DNA of 64,000 nt from Casp-alpha2 sp036337015 (GCA_036337015.1 JAYZEZ010000007.1:310001-374000); one strand, 5' to 3'; shown: positions 54,174 through 63,715, counted from the first letter of the stretch. Made by a program: numbers and translations. Notes: a model not told the origin generated them from the letters alone.

Positions 54174-56009
54174 ATGTGCGGCATAATCGGCATAATTGGC
54201 AAAAATGATGCAACAGTACCACTGCTGGATGCTTTAAAAAGGCTGGAATACAGGGGCTATGACTCTGCAGGAATTGCTACACTTTTCAATAATGGAATTG
54301 AACGCCGTCGTGCGGAAGGAAAACTAGAAAATTTAACTCGCCATATTAAGGATAATCCTCTTTCTGGACGTACGGGAATTGGTCATACCCGCTGGGCCAC
54401 CCACGGAGTGCCAAATGAAAAAAATGCCCATCCTCATGCAACAAATCGTGTAGCTGTCGTTCACAACGGTATCATCGAAAATTTTCAAAGCCTGCGTTAT
54501 GAGTTGGAGGAAGCTGGCCACAAGCTAGCTTCAGATACAGACACAGAAGTCATCGTACACTTGGTCACACTAGAATTAGAAAACGGCTTATCTCCAGAAA
54601 TGGCAGTTGCAAAGGTTTTAGATCGTTTAGAAGGTGCTTTTGCACTTGGAATAATTTTTGCTGGAATTGAAGATTTGATGATTGCGGCTAGGCGTGGCAG
54701 TCCTCTTGCAATTGGCATAGGAACTGGCAAACAAGAAGGTGAAATGTATCTTGGCTCTGACGCCATCGCACTTTCCCCATTAACTAATCAAATTCTTTAT
54801 CTCGAAGATGGAGATAGAGCAGTTATGTCCAGCAAGGGTGTTACTGTCTACGACCTAAATAATACAGAGACTAAACGCCCAATACGCAAATCTGACATCG
54901 CTAACGGAGCCATCGAGAAAGGTGGCTACGAACATTTTATGGCTAAGGAAATATACGAACAACCCCAAGTCATTGGTGATACCCTACACTCTTTTATAAA
55001 TCCTTCTACAGAAACGGTAACGCTTCCTGATCTTCCTTTTGATTTAGCAAAGGCAACAAAATTTACTCTAATTGCTTGTGGATCATCTTTTTATGCATGC
55101 CTACTTGCTAAGTATTGGCTTGAAGAAAATGCGAATGCCTTCGTGGAAGTCGACATTGCATCTGAGTTTCGCTATCGAAATGCAAATTTACCCAGCGGTG
55201 GGTTATGCATATTTGTTTCCCAGTCTGGAGAAACAGCAGATACCTTGGCTGCTCTACGTCACGCAAAAAAACAAAAGCAAAACACATTATCTATCGTCAA
55301 CGTGCCAGGAAGCACCATTGCACGTGAGTCTGATGCCGTATTACATACTAATGCAGGCCCAGAAGTAGGCGTCGCATCAACAAAAGCTTTAACCACACAA
55401 ATGACAGTTCTAGCCTGTCTGATCATCGCAATTGCACGCAAAAAAGAAAGTATTGACCCTAAAATTGAAGCTCGCCTTGTAGTTGCTTTAACTGAAATTC
55501 CTTCTCGTGCCGCGGATGTTCTGAACCATGACGAACGACTAGCTCAGATTGCAATCGAAGTCGCTGAAGCTCGGGATGCACTTTATCTCGGACGGGGAAC
55601 GAGCTATCCCATTGCACTTGAAGGCGCCCTTAAACTAAAGGAAATTTCTTATATCCACGCAGAAGGATATGCTGCCGGAGAGATGAAACATGGCCCTATC
55701 GCGCTTATCGATGACGGAGTTCCCGTCATTGTTATTGCTCCAATGGACAATTTATTTGAAAAGACAGCGTCCAATATGGCTGAAGTCATGGCACGCAATG
55801 GTAGGGTGATATTTTTCTCAAATGCTGCGGGTGTTGAAAGATTCAAAGGTCAAACTGCAGAAGCTATTGCTCTTCCAGATGTTGATCCTTTTGTAGCACC
55901 AATACTATATACTATACCTGTACAATTACTTGCTTATCATACAGCAGTGATCAAAAAAACTGACGTTGATCAACCTCGAAATTTAGCAAAGAGTGTTACG
56001 GTGGAGTAA
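54174..56009 (+). CDS. glmS: glucosamine-6-phosphate synthase
   Basis: A 611-residue glutamine:fructose-6-phosphate amidotransferase. The nucleophile is Cys2 (MCGIIGIIG) with GHTRWATHG in the glutaminase domain. The two SIS sugar-isomerase domains contain CGSSFYA, SQSGETADT, GPEVGVASTKA and the late LKEISYIHAEGYAAGEMKHGP (broken: KEISYIHAEGYAAGE). It provides GlcN-6-P for GlmU. I see no glmS ribozyme; the 6-nt gap leaves no room for one. Confidence 0.98.
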   Translation: MCGIIGIIGKNDATVPLLDALKRLEYRGYDSAGIATLFNNGIERRRAEGKLENLTRHIKDNPLSGRTGIGHTRWATHGVPNEKNAHPHATNRVAVVHNGIIENFQSLRYELEEAGHKLASDTDTEVIVHLVTLELENGLSPEMAVAKVLDRLEGAFALGIIFAGIEDLMIAARRGSPLAIGIGTGKQEGEMYLGSDAIALSPLTNQILYLEDGDRAVMSSKGVTVYDLNNTETKRPIRKSDIANGAIEKGGYEHFMAKEIYEQPQVIGDTLHSFINPSTETVTLPDLPFDLAKATKFTLIACGSSFYACLLAKYWLEENANAFVEVDIASEFRYRNANLPSGGLCIFVSQSGETADTLAALRHAKKQKQNTLSIVNVPGSTIARESDAVLHTNAGPEVGVASTKALTTQMTVLACLIIAIARKKESIDPKIEARLVVALTEIPSRAADVLNHDERLAQIAIEVAEARDALYLGRGTSYPIALEGALKLKEISYIHAEGYAAGEMKHGPIALIDDGVPVIVIAPMDNLFEKTASNMAEVMARNGRVIFFSNAAGVERFKGQTAEAIALPDVDPFVAPILYTIPVQLLAYHTAVIKKTDVDQPRNLAKSVTVE

Positions 56010-56010
56010 G

Positions 56011-56784
56011 TCACCTTTTAGAATGCATCAACATTCTTAGGATACAAATTAGTGCGGCCGTAGCCGCTAAGTGTTTAAGGGTATGACCACTTATAAAATT
56101 ACTAAGTAAATTTAAAATTTCTGTATCAAAATATTCAAATAGTTTAGCACAAACGTACCAAGCTAGTGCCCAAAGAATTGGTCCAGCCGGTGTGTAACTA
56201 TACCTAGGAAACAACAACAATATAATGGGGATTGCAACCATTGGAAAAAATTGAACGAGACCATAAAGTCTAAGGTCGCCCTCACCCATCATCTCTGATT
56301 GCTGCCAGTATATTACGCTGTAGACCCCAGCTAGGATCAAAATAGGCAGCACAATAAAAATGCCGGTTATTCTATGAATTCTGTCGCAAACGATTGCTGC
56401 AAAAAAGGACATAAAAGAGATGGACAAGGGCAACCGGTCCCAAAAAAGAGTTTCAGTCGTTGGATTCCAATGATAGTAGGCTGATCCAATCCCGACAAAT
56501 AGAATACTAAGAAAAAACACACCATAGGGAATGAGGTCGAGTTTTTTATTGAAAGATATTTTATGGAGAATACTAAATAAACCGTAAAAACCAACCGCTA
56601 CAAATCCAATATTTGAAGTAACATTCGCCAAATTTTTAATTAAAAAAAAAGTTCGGTTATCGGAAAAATGATGATAGCTATCCCATTGTGGAATCGGTGG
56701 AATGAAATATAAGTATGTGGCCGAAACGATTAGTAAAACAATGATAATTGCCACTTTCAAAAACATGGGGCGTTCTATAATCAT
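56011..56784 (-). CDS. CREST/alkaline ceramidase-like membrane protein
   Basis: A 257-residue protein with about seven hydrophobic segments. The CREST hydrolase residues are in place: Ser and His in GSAYYHWNPTTETLFWDRLP, with Asp at the end, and the pair of late histidines in SGHTLKHLAAT. Members include alkaline ceramidases and PAQR-type proteins, which are Zn-dependent intramembrane hydrolases. The natural substrate in bacteria is unclear. It is tail-to-tail with glmS with one base between. Confidence 0.82.
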   Translation of the reverse strand: MIIERPMFLKVAIIIVLLIVSATYLYFIPPIPQWDSYHHFSDNRTFFLIKNLANVTSNIGFVAVGFYGLFSILHKISFNKKLDLIPYGVFFLSILFVGIGSAYYHWNPTTETLFWDRLPLSISFMSFFAAIVCDRIHRITGIFIVLPILILAGVYSVIYWQQSEMMGEGDLRLYGLVQFFPMVAIPIILLLFPRYSYTPAGPILWALAWYVCAKLFEYFDTEILNLLSNFISGHTLKHLAATAALICILRMLMHSKR

Positions 56785-56922
56785 TACAAATATTTTGGTT
56801 AATTACTTTCCAATCAAAGGTTTCAAAATGCCTAATTAATTAAAACTAACAACTTAGCTAAATTAGCCTACATTATTGTACAAGGCCATGAGGCATCATT
56901 AAGCCACCAAGCAGAATTGCAA

Positions 56923-57882
56923 TCATCTTTCCAACGAAGCCCATTTTATTAGTTCATCAACAGCCAAATGCTCTACATCTTCATAACCATGATGATGAAA
57001 AGGACCGTGGGGACTTCCAGAAGATCCTCCGCCCGAAATCCATGACAGTTTCTTCTGACTAGTTTCTAAATCATCAAAGAAATCCTGAACGCTATGCGGC
57101 TCACAAATTTTACAGCCATCATTTTCATGATGAATAATCAAGATCGGTGTAAGCGGTTTAGTTCCAATGACCTCCTGCATAGAATAAGAGTTCCTCTTTG
57201 TAATTCTTTCATTGTAATACACACCCGATAACAATATAGCACCATCAACCTCTTCACCATATTTTGCAATAAATGCACCGACCGATACGGTGCCACGGCT
57301 AATTCCAGCTAAATAAATGGGGTATTTGTTAAAAGACCTAACTTCTTTAATTAATGCCCGAATCCTATTGATGTGATCGTCTTCCAATCGATCATCAAAT
57401 GACATTTTTTCTTTTTCTTTATTCGGGAATAAATATACGTTCGCGCCTCTTTTAAAAAAACGCTTACGTTCCCGTATCAAAAAATTCTTTGAATTCAAAT
57501 TTCCCCACCAACCAGGTCCTCCATTAAAAAAAATTAAATTTATTTTATTGTCATGATTTACCATTTCGTATAGTGGGGCCGTTCCGAGGTACGATTTAAT
57601 TTTTCGTTTTCCTATGGAGGAACTAGAATCTTTAGACGTTTTATTATTTTCATTAGGGCTCAGTATAAACTCTGAACAAGCTTTATAAGCTTTTTTTGCT
57701 TTTTTTCTGAGGCCTCTTTTTTCAGGAACTCCCCCCGTTAGCTTTGACAAAACACGTGGGCTTACATTTTCTAGAAAACATTTCTTCAAGTCTCCTGTTG
57801 GCTCAACAAAAACGTTCCAGTCAAGAGCTTGTGCGGAACTGGCTAGAGTTATTAGAAAACATAGGAATATGCGTAAAATCAT
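56923..57882 (-). CDS. secreted alpha/beta-hydrolase-like protein
   Basis: A 319-residue protein with a signal peptide ending near SSAQALDW. After a basic, Lys/Ser-rich section comes an alpha/beta-hydrolase-like domain. It has the oxyanion region FFNGGPGWWG, nucleophile Ser in AGISRGTVSVG (G-x-S-x-G), acid Asp in HHENDGCKIC, and a His-rich stretch PFHHHGYEDVEHL that can supply the catalytic His. Two cysteines near the acid residue (CKIC) may form a disulfide. It is probably periplasmic and not a known enzyme that I can name. Transcribed alone. Confidence 0.72.
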   Translation of the reverse strand: MILRIFLCFLITLASSAQALDWNVFVEPTGDLKKCFLENVSPRVLSKLTGGVPEKRGLRKKAKKAYKACSEFILSPNENNKTSKDSSSSIGKRKIKSYLGTAPLYEMVNHDNKINLIFFNGGPGWWGNLNSKNFLIRERKRFFKRGANVYLFPNKEKEKMSFDDRLEDDHINRIRALIKEVRSFNKYPIYLAGISRGTVSVGAFIAKYGEEVDGAILLSGVYYNERITKRNSYSMQEVIGTKPLTPILIIHHENDGCKICEPHSVQDFFDDLETSQKKLSWISGGGSSGSPHGPFHHHGYEDVEHLAVDELIKWASLER

Positions 57883-58034
57883 TTTAATTTGCCTAACCGA
57901 ATTATCTTTACTTTCATTAAGTTAATATACAGGGATATCTTAATATCTTTTACAATTTTGATATATAAATTTTAACTTTATCAAGTTACGAAGGAGTGTC
58001 ACAAAAAGACAATAAAATAATTGTTGAAGGTTGA

Positions 58035-58373
58035 ATGGAAATGAATTTATACGTAATCCTTTTCGTTGCGATTGCATTTGAAGTTTTTGGAACAATGCTA
58101 TTACCAGCATCACATAATTTTACGAAATTATTTCCAAGTATTGTTATATTGATCTCGTATGGCATCACTATTTATCTACTGTCAATTTTATCCCAGAAAC
58201 TATCACTGGCAATAATATACGCATCTTGGGCAGGAATGGGTGTGTTCTCAGTGGCATTACTGAGCTACATTTTTTACAAGCAAACACTAAATTGGCAGAC
58301 AATTTTTGGTTTATTTTTGATCGTTATCGGTGTGACTATAGTAAATGTATATAAAGAACAAATACCCAGCTGA
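58035..58373 (+). CDS. SMR family small multidrug transporter
   Basis: A 112-residue protein with four membrane helices. The essential proton- and drug-binding glutamate is E16 in IAFEVFGTMLL. The helix 3 signature is present as AIIYASWAGMGVF, and a basic residue pair lies in the last loop. It should export cationic compounds in exchange for protons, like EmrE. The ATG at 58035 is used; an internal ATG two codons later is equally possible. It is followed 70 bp later by the peroxiredoxin gene. Confidence 0.92.
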   Translation: MEMNLYVILFVAIAFEVFGTMLLPASHNFTKLFPSIVILISYGITIYLLSILSQKLSLAIIYASWAGMGVFSVALLSYIFYKQTLNWQTIFGLFLIVIGVTIVNVYKEQIPS

Positions 58374-58443
58374 AAAATAAATTTAGAAGTTTAAAATTTC
58401 TATATAGTCTTATCAAACTCACCCATTAAAGTAGACATGTTAA

Positions 58444-59007
58444 ATGAATTCATTTCAAGATTTACCAAAAGATCTTCCCGTTCCAGAGGATGACGGTGCG
58501 TGCGATCATTTGACAGGCGCTAAATTGCCAGACATTACACTACCAACAACTAATGATGATTGGGTAAATTTATCCAACCATATAGGAATATTAGTCGTGT
58601 ATTTCTATCCTATGACGGGACGACCCAACGTGCCCCCACCAGATGGTTGGGATGAAATACCAGGGGCTCGCGGATGCACACCACAAAGTTGCTCATTCAG
58701 GGACCACTTTTCTGAATTATCAGCTCTAGGTGCTTCTATTTTTGGCATGAGCACTCAAGATACAAGCTATCAAAAAGAAATGGTAGAAAGGCTCCAATTA
58801 CCATTTCCGGTAATTAGTGACTCAAATTTGGAATACAGCGATGCTCTAAAAATACCAACATTCTATGTTGATAAAAAAAGATTGATGAAGAGAGTGACTT
58901 TAATTGTCATAGATGGAGTTATATCTACGTTTCATTATCCTATTTTTCCAAGTTATTCCGATCCAGAATGGGTTATTTCATATCTATCATCGCATGATAT
59001 CAGTTAA
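58444..59007 (+). CDS. peroxiredoxin (AhpC/TSA, PrxQ-like)
   Basis: A 187-residue thioredoxin-fold peroxidase. After VVYFYPMTG there is a Pro-rich insert, then GARGCTPQSCSFRDHF. The first cysteine is the peroxidatic one and the second, five residues on, is a likely resolving cysteine, as in PrxQ/BCP. The later PTFYV segment keeps the fold. The insert puts the active site further from the first strand than in standard PrxQ. It should reduce hydrogen peroxide and alkyl peroxides. Confidence 0.88.
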   Translation: MNSFQDLPKDLPVPEDDGACDHLTGAKLPDITLPTTNDDWVNLSNHIGILVVYFYPMTGRPNVPPPDGWDEIPGARGCTPQSCSFRDHFSELSALGASIFGMSTQDTSYQKEMVERLQLPFPVISDSNLEYSDALKIPTFYVDKKRLMKRVTLIVIDGVISTFHYPIFPSYSDPEWVISYLSSHDIS

Positions 59008-59012
59008 ACTCA

Positions 59013-59666
59013 CTAACTGGAATTATTACCAAATATAACAACCTTATTACCTGGTTCCCAAGGTATATATTTATGCATGATTGATAAAAATAGTTCACTC
59101 TCGAGATGATGCTTCAACCAGATCTTTAGAAACTGATACGGTGTCTGATCAAACCAACTCTTATCAACAAAAGCAAACTGCCTAATAAAAGGAAAAACTG
59201 CTATATCAGCAAATGTTGTCCGAGTATCGAATAAGCCCTTTCCAAGGTTTTCGCTAAGTTTTTCTTCAAGAATAGTGAGAAAAGCTTCTCCCTGCTCTCT
59301 ATAATAGATCTGTGGGTGTTCGGGATAATTTACAAAATATTTATATTTGTCGAGCGCCAATTTAAAGACCTGATCAAGGTCGGAAATTAGCGTGGCGGAC
59401 TCTTCAATATAATCCAACCAGTTATCAGGATCTTGAATATCAAGTGCCCAACGCATAATACCAAGGCTTTCATCAAGTATAGATTCATCGCCCAACTGCA
59501 AGACCGGAACCGTTCCTTTAGGAGAAAGGCGGGTCATAGCCTCTGGCTTATTACGTAACGACACCTCACGCAATTCACAGATAATACCAGACTTTTTTAA
59601 AGCCATACGCCCACGTATAGCATATGGGCACCGCCTAAATGTGTATAGAATAGGGTAAGAGTTCAT
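59013..59666 (-). CDS. glutathione S-transferase family protein
   Basis: A 217-residue two-domain protein. The thioredoxin-like N-terminus has the active-site pattern RRCPYAIRGRMAL, with Cys13 in a CPYA motif typical of glutaredoxin-like or omega-type GSTs. The cis-proline is in GTVPVLQL, and the glutathione site is in ILDESLGIMRW. A helical C-terminal domain follows. It lies 48 bp downstream of trhO on the same strand and is tail-to-tail with the peroxiredoxin gene, giving a redox-themed pair. Confidence 0.87.
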   Translation of the reverse strand: MNSYPILYTFRRCPYAIRGRMALKKSGIICELREVSLRNKPEAMTRLSPKGTVPVLQLGDESILDESLGIMRWALDIQDPDNWLDYIEESATLISDLDQVFKLALDKYKYFVNYPEHPQIYYREQGEAFLTILEEKLSENLGKGLFDTRTTFADIAVFPFIRQFAFVDKSWFDQTPYQFLKIWLKHHLESELFLSIMHKYIPWEPGNKVVIFGNNSS

Positions 59667-59714
59667 AACAAATAAGCTATTCCACTATTTTAGAATCTGT
59701 GATCATCTAAGACC

Positions 59715-60620
59715 TTATTTTCGGTCCCTAGCCAACTCGTACTGCCGTTGGCGTTCTCTTAGACCGGCCAGTTTTTTAGCACCATGTTTGCCATAACAAT
59801 GATGGCAAGACACGCCAACCACATAATGCGGTGAATTTAGATCCGTTTTAAATAAAGGTCTGCGACAAGCATAACACTGAATACAAGATCCTGGAGAAAG
59901 GTCTTCATCAACGGATACGCGATCATCAAATACAAAACACTCTCCATACCAAAGGCTCTCTTTTTTTTCTACAGTCTCCAAATATCGAAGTATACCGCCA
60001 TCTAATTGATAAACTTCTTTAAACCCCTGCTTTATTAAATAGTTTGATGCTTTTTCACAACGTATTCCGCCCGTACAAAACATTGCAACTTTTTGATGTT
60101 TCTGTGGGTCTAATTTATTGTCGACAAAATTCGGAAATTCGCGAAATGTCTCAGTGTCAGGCGAAATAGAATTTCGAAACGTGCCTATATCACGCTCATA
60201 TTTATTTCGAGTGTCAATCGTTATTACACCGGGATCATTTAACAATTCATTCCATTGCTTTGCATTAACCCGTTGGCCAGTTATTTGAACCGGATCAGTA
60301 TTTGGCACGCCCATAGTTACTATTTCTCGTTTCAACCGAACCTTTAAACGGCGAAATGGTAGCTTTCTTGAATAAGATAATTTGTAACGCATGTTTTTAA
60401 ATCGTGGATCAGACAGCAAGTAGAAAAGCAGATTATCTACTCCAATCTTTGGCCCCGCGATGGTTCCATTCAAGCCTTCTCGAGCTAGTAAAATAGTTCC
60501 CACGATACTGTTGTCACAACACAACTTAAAAAGGGACGGTTTCAAATCTTTAAAATCTTCAAGTCGTACAAAATGATACATAGCAACGACTATAATTTTT
60601 TTATTTTGTTTTTCACTCAT
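59715..60620 (-). CDS. trhO: tRNA uridine(34) hydroxylase TrhO
   Basis: A 301-residue rhodanese-fold enzyme (YceA). The catalytic cysteine is in MFCTGGIRCEKAS, the N-terminal domain has ILLAREGLNGTIAGP, and the C-terminal CIQCYACRR and CHHCYG pairs look metal-binding. TrhO makes 5-hydroxyuridine at tRNA position 34 using prephenate-derived chemistry in E. coli. I chose the ATG at 60620; a GTG directly before it is an alternative. Confidence 0.93.
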   Translation of the reverse strand: MSEKQNKKIIVVAMYHFVRLEDFKDLKPSLFKLCCDNSIVGTILLAREGLNGTIAGPKIGVDNLLFYLLSDPRFKNMRYKLSYSRKLPFRRLKVRLKREIVTMGVPNTDPVQITGQRVNAKQWNELLNDPGVITIDTRNKYERDIGTFRNSISPDTETFREFPNFVDNKLDPQKHQKVAMFCTGGIRCEKASNYLIKQGFKEVYQLDGGILRYLETVEKKESLWYGECFVFDDRVSVDEDLSPGSCIQCYACRRPLFKTDLNSPHYVVGVSCHHCYGKHGAKKLAGLRERQRQYELARDRK

Positions 60621-60869
60621 CACTTAATAGCGACCTAATAGATGTTATGACTACTGATTACATTTCTTAATTTTAAAATCTCAGATATTTAATTCTTTCT
60701 TTGCTTTTACGATCTCCAGGACGTCTTGTCTTCTAGATTTATTATAATTTACCATGTCAAAAACATCATGCCGAATCTTGGTGATTACTCTAAACAATAG
60801 TATTACAGTAATTATGCAATTTTTTATGAATGATTTTTAAATTACAAAGTTATAGAAAGTAGCTCTAAA

Positions 60870-61172
60870 ATGTATATAGCAATGAACCGTTTTAAAATTA
60901 TTCCAGGTAGAGAAAACGAGTTTGAAAAAATCTGGAAAGATCGAGAGACACACTTAGAAGATGTGTCAGGTTTTATAGAATTTCACTTGGTCAAAGGATC
61001 AAAAGAAGAAACTCATACACTTTATGCATCACATAGCACATGGAAATCACAAAACGATTTCATTAATTGGACTAAGTCTGATGCATTTCGTTTGGCGCAT
61101 AAAGGAGCAGGACAACATAGTGACGTTTACTTAGGCCATCCAGTTTTTGAAGGATTTGAAGTCATAATCTAG
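60870..61172 (+). CDS. small ABM-family monooxygenase (HmoA-like)
   Basis: A 100-residue ferredoxin-like protein of the antibiotic biosynthesis monooxygenase fold. It starts MYIAMNRFKIIPGREN, a pattern of this family. The conserved W of STWKSQNDFINW and the His in FRLAHKG match heme-degrading HmoA/IsdG-like members. It could degrade heme or oxidise another small aromatic; the sequence does not decide. It stands 29 bp before mnmH and may share its transcript. Confidence 0.8.
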   Translation: MYIAMNRFKIIPGRENEFEKIWKDRETHLEDVSGFIEFHLVKGSKEETHTLYASHSTWKSQNDFINWTKSDAFRLAHKGAGQHSDVYLGHPVFEGFEVII

Positions 61173-61201
61173 TTATTATGATAGCGTACTAAATAGAAAA
61201 T

Positions 61202-62317
61202 ATGTCAAATTATCTGGTAACAGTCGAAGACTTTCATAAATTATTTATCGATGATGTTCCATTTCTCGATGTAAGAGCAGAAGTTGAATTTGAAAAGGGT
61301 CATTTTCCTACTTCTTATAATATACCTATTCTTAATAACAAAGAACGAGAAATCGTTGGTATCTGCTATAAAAATAAGGGTCGAGAAGCAGCAATAAGTT
61401 TAGGACACTCTTTAGTAAAGGGAGACTTGAAAGAGACGCGAATTAAGGCCTGGTATGATTTTGCACAAACACACCAAAATACACATATATATTGCTGGCG
61501 TGGAGGATTGCGATCAATTTATGCCTGTCAGTGGATAAGTGAAACAGGTATCGAAGTCCCTAAAATTGATGGTGGTTTTAAAGCTCTACGTCGCCATTTA
61601 ATAGAAGAAACTGAAAATGCTGCAAAAAAAGTACCTATGATCAGAATTGGTGGCAAAACTGGAACATCTAAAACAACTCTCATAAACTCAATTGAATTCA
61701 ACACAGATTTAGAAGGTCATGCCAATCATCGTGGATCAAGTTTTGGACGACGCGTATCCGGCATTAAGACACAGATAGATTTTGAAAATTCTTTAGGTAT
61801 TGATTTAATAAAAAAACGCTCACGATTCCCAAATAGAACTCTCGTTCTAGAAGATGAAAGTCGCCGTATAGGTGATTGTGTTATTCCAGACAAATTTCTT
61901 AATGCTATGAATTCAAGTCCGATTGGGATTATTGAAATGCCTATAGATTTTAGAGTTAATCATATTGTAAAGGAATACGTAGTTGATATGTATGAAGAGT
62001 TCCTAGATTCTTACCCTGAAAATGGATGGGATCTCTTCGTTGATTATCTAACGCAAAGTCTTGCCCGAGTGCAAAAAAGACTAGGATACGAAAGATTTAT
62101 AAAAATTAAAGGTATGATGGATAAGGCATTAGAAGTAAAAGCTCTTGACAGAAGTACAAGCAAGCATGATGGCTGGGTTAAAGAACTAATAATAAACTAT
62201 TATGATCCAATGTATGAATATCAACTTGAAAAGAAAAAAAATCAGATAGTTTTCAAAGGAACATATGATGATGTACTAGAATGGGCTCTAGAAAAAAGTA
62301 GAACTACCAAATTATAA
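61202..62317 (+). CDS. mnmH: tRNA 2-selenouridine synthase MnmH/SelU
   Basis: A 371-residue enzyme. The N-terminal rhodanese domain has the catalytic C98 in IYCWRGGLRS. The P-loop domain follows with GGKTGTSKTT at 150-159, where the usual Gly before the Lys is Ser156. It exchanges sulfur for selenium on 2-thiouridine at tRNA position 34 using selenophosphate, through a geranylated intermediate in the E. coli enzyme. Its presence implies selenophosphate synthetase (selD) elsewhere; none is in this window. Confidence 0.93.
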   Translation: MSNYLVTVEDFHKLFIDDVPFLDVRAEVEFEKGHFPTSYNIPILNNKEREIVGICYKNKGREAAISLGHSLVKGDLKETRIKAWYDFAQTHQNTHIYCWRGGLRSIYACQWISETGIEVPKIDGGFKALRRHLIEETENAAKKVPMIRIGGKTGTSKTTLINSIEFNTDLEGHANHRGSSFGRRVSGIKTQIDFENSLGIDLIKKRSRFPNRTLVLEDESRRIGDCVIPDKFLNAMNSSPIGIIEMPIDFRVNHIVKEYVVDMYEEFLDSYPENGWDLFVDYLTQSLARVQKRLGYERFIKIKGMMDKALEVKALDRSTSKHDGWVKELIINYYDPMYEYQLEKKKNQIVFKGTYDDVLEWALEKSRTTKL

Positions 62318-62407
62318 GAACGCTACTTTATAAGTTTAATGATTCTTTTACGAGCTGTACGCTTAGCTAAATACACTCTTTCAAAGAAAAATAATATCAC
62401 AAAAAAA

Positions 62408-62434
62408 ACCGGGGCTCAGAAAGTGAGCCCCGGT
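62408..62434 (-). terminator. strong rho-independent terminator of the porin gene
   Basis: A perfect 11-bp G+C-rich stem (ACCGGGGCTCA at 62408-62418 and its complement 62424-62434) with loop GAAAG. It is followed on the minus strand by a run of eight Ts (62408-62401). It lies about 70 bp after the porin stop. It may also stop mnmH transcripts arriving from the other side. Confidence 0.92.
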
Positions 62435-62503
62435 TCTATTCTTTAAAGAGATATAACAGATTGCTAAATTAGCTTCCTTTAAATCTCTTGATCTCTCAAC
62501 TCT

Positions 62504-63715
62504 TTAGAACTTGAAAATAGTCATAAGAGTAAGAGCGTCTACGTCATCAAACGTATTTTCTGTTGTTCCACTTTTTGAGTCGTAGGAATAATTGGCATAC
62601 TCGATACCTATTTCAGTACCAATAGACTTGAACTGCTGAACTGCAGAAATAGCCCATGCCTCACCTTCGTTGTCATCATGGTTGTTTTTCAACACATTGT
62701 TATCGGTCGTGTTCCAACCTAGATGGAAACCGGTACCACCGACACCAAACAACTTAGCATTATATCCAACGCCTACGTAGAAGAAATGTGGATCATCAAT
62801 ACCATCACCGGCAGTATCACCTACTGGGGTGCCAAATGATTCAAATTGGTTTTGATATCCAGTTTTACCACCAGCTATGGAAGCGTTAAGACCACTGTCA
62901 TGCAACACAGCTATTGAACCAGTAGCAATAAAGTTCTTACTTACGTCCTGGTTTGTGTCTGTGAAGCCAGCTTTAGCTTGAACCTTAAACTCGTCAAACT
63001 TATCGCTCCATGCAGCTCCAACATCCCATTGACCATTGTCTTTTACTGATGTTTTAACAGAAACGTTCATGAACTTAGGGAAGTCATAACGAAGAATATC
63101 CGCACGACCTGCGTGGTCCATATTTGTAATTGCATTAGCTACTGTAACGGTAGAGTTCGTAGGAGCACTTGCGGTTGCTACGTTATTAAAGAAAACACCT
63201 GAACCGTATGAAGAACCGTCTGATCCAGCAAACATACCATTAATGGTATACTTAGCTTCACCAGAACCATCAGCTGCAACAGACGTTTGTCCTAATGTCA
63301 GCTTACCCGCAGTCTTATGCTTCGCATAAATATAGGAATGACGGATACCCCAAGCGCTATCTGCACCCTCAGTACCACGAGCACCCCTTGCTGTACCCAA
63401 AGTAAGGCTATCAGCTGTGTTTGATTGTGGGGTGTTCATCTCAATAGCACCACCAATTGTAATGGTATCGCTAAGCTTTCCAGAAGCAACCCAACGCAAA
63501 CGCGAAGATGTCCAGTTACCATCTGAGAAGTATGTTTTATCACTGGTTCCATCGTCAACGTGCTGAATAGCTTTGACGATTTGACCAGAAATTTTAAGAC
63601 TGTTTTTATTGCCAGATGAGAAAGTATCATCAGCAGCAATAGCTGTCACTGGTGTTGCAACAGCGTACAAAGCTGCTACTGCCACCGAAGACTTGAGTGT
63701 GTTTTTAAAATTCAC
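62504..63715 (-). CDS. alphaproteobacterial-type porin
   Basis: A 403-residue outer membrane beta-barrel. It starts with GTG at 63715 with GGAG about 9 nt upstream. The signal peptide ends TAIA-ADD at about residue 28. Alternating-residue beta strands, many Gly/Asn/Asp turns and the C-terminal phenylalanine (MTIFKF) are typical of porins. It likely forms a trimeric channel for small solutes. The strong terminator, long leader and clean codon pattern fit a highly expressed gene. Confidence 0.9.
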   Translation of the reverse strand: MNFKNTLKSSVAVAALYAVATPVTAIAADDTFSSGNKNSLKISGQIVKAIQHVDDGTSDKTYFSDGNWTSSRLRWVASGKLSDTITIGGAIEMNTPQSNTADSLTLGTARGARGTEGADSAWGIRHSYIYAKHKTAGKLTLGQTSVAADGSGEAKYTINGMFAGSDGSSYGSGVFFNNVATASAPTNSTVTVANAITNMDHAGRADILRYDFPKFMNVSVKTSVKDNGQWDVGAAWSDKFDEFKVQAKAGFTDTNQDVSKNFIATGSIAVLHDSGLNASIAGGKTGYQNQFESFGTPVGDTAGDGIDDPHFFYVGVGYNAKLFGVGGTGFHLGWNTTDNNVLKNNHDDNEGEAWAISAVQQFKSIGTEIGIEYANYSYDSKSGTTENTFDDVDALTLMTIFKF

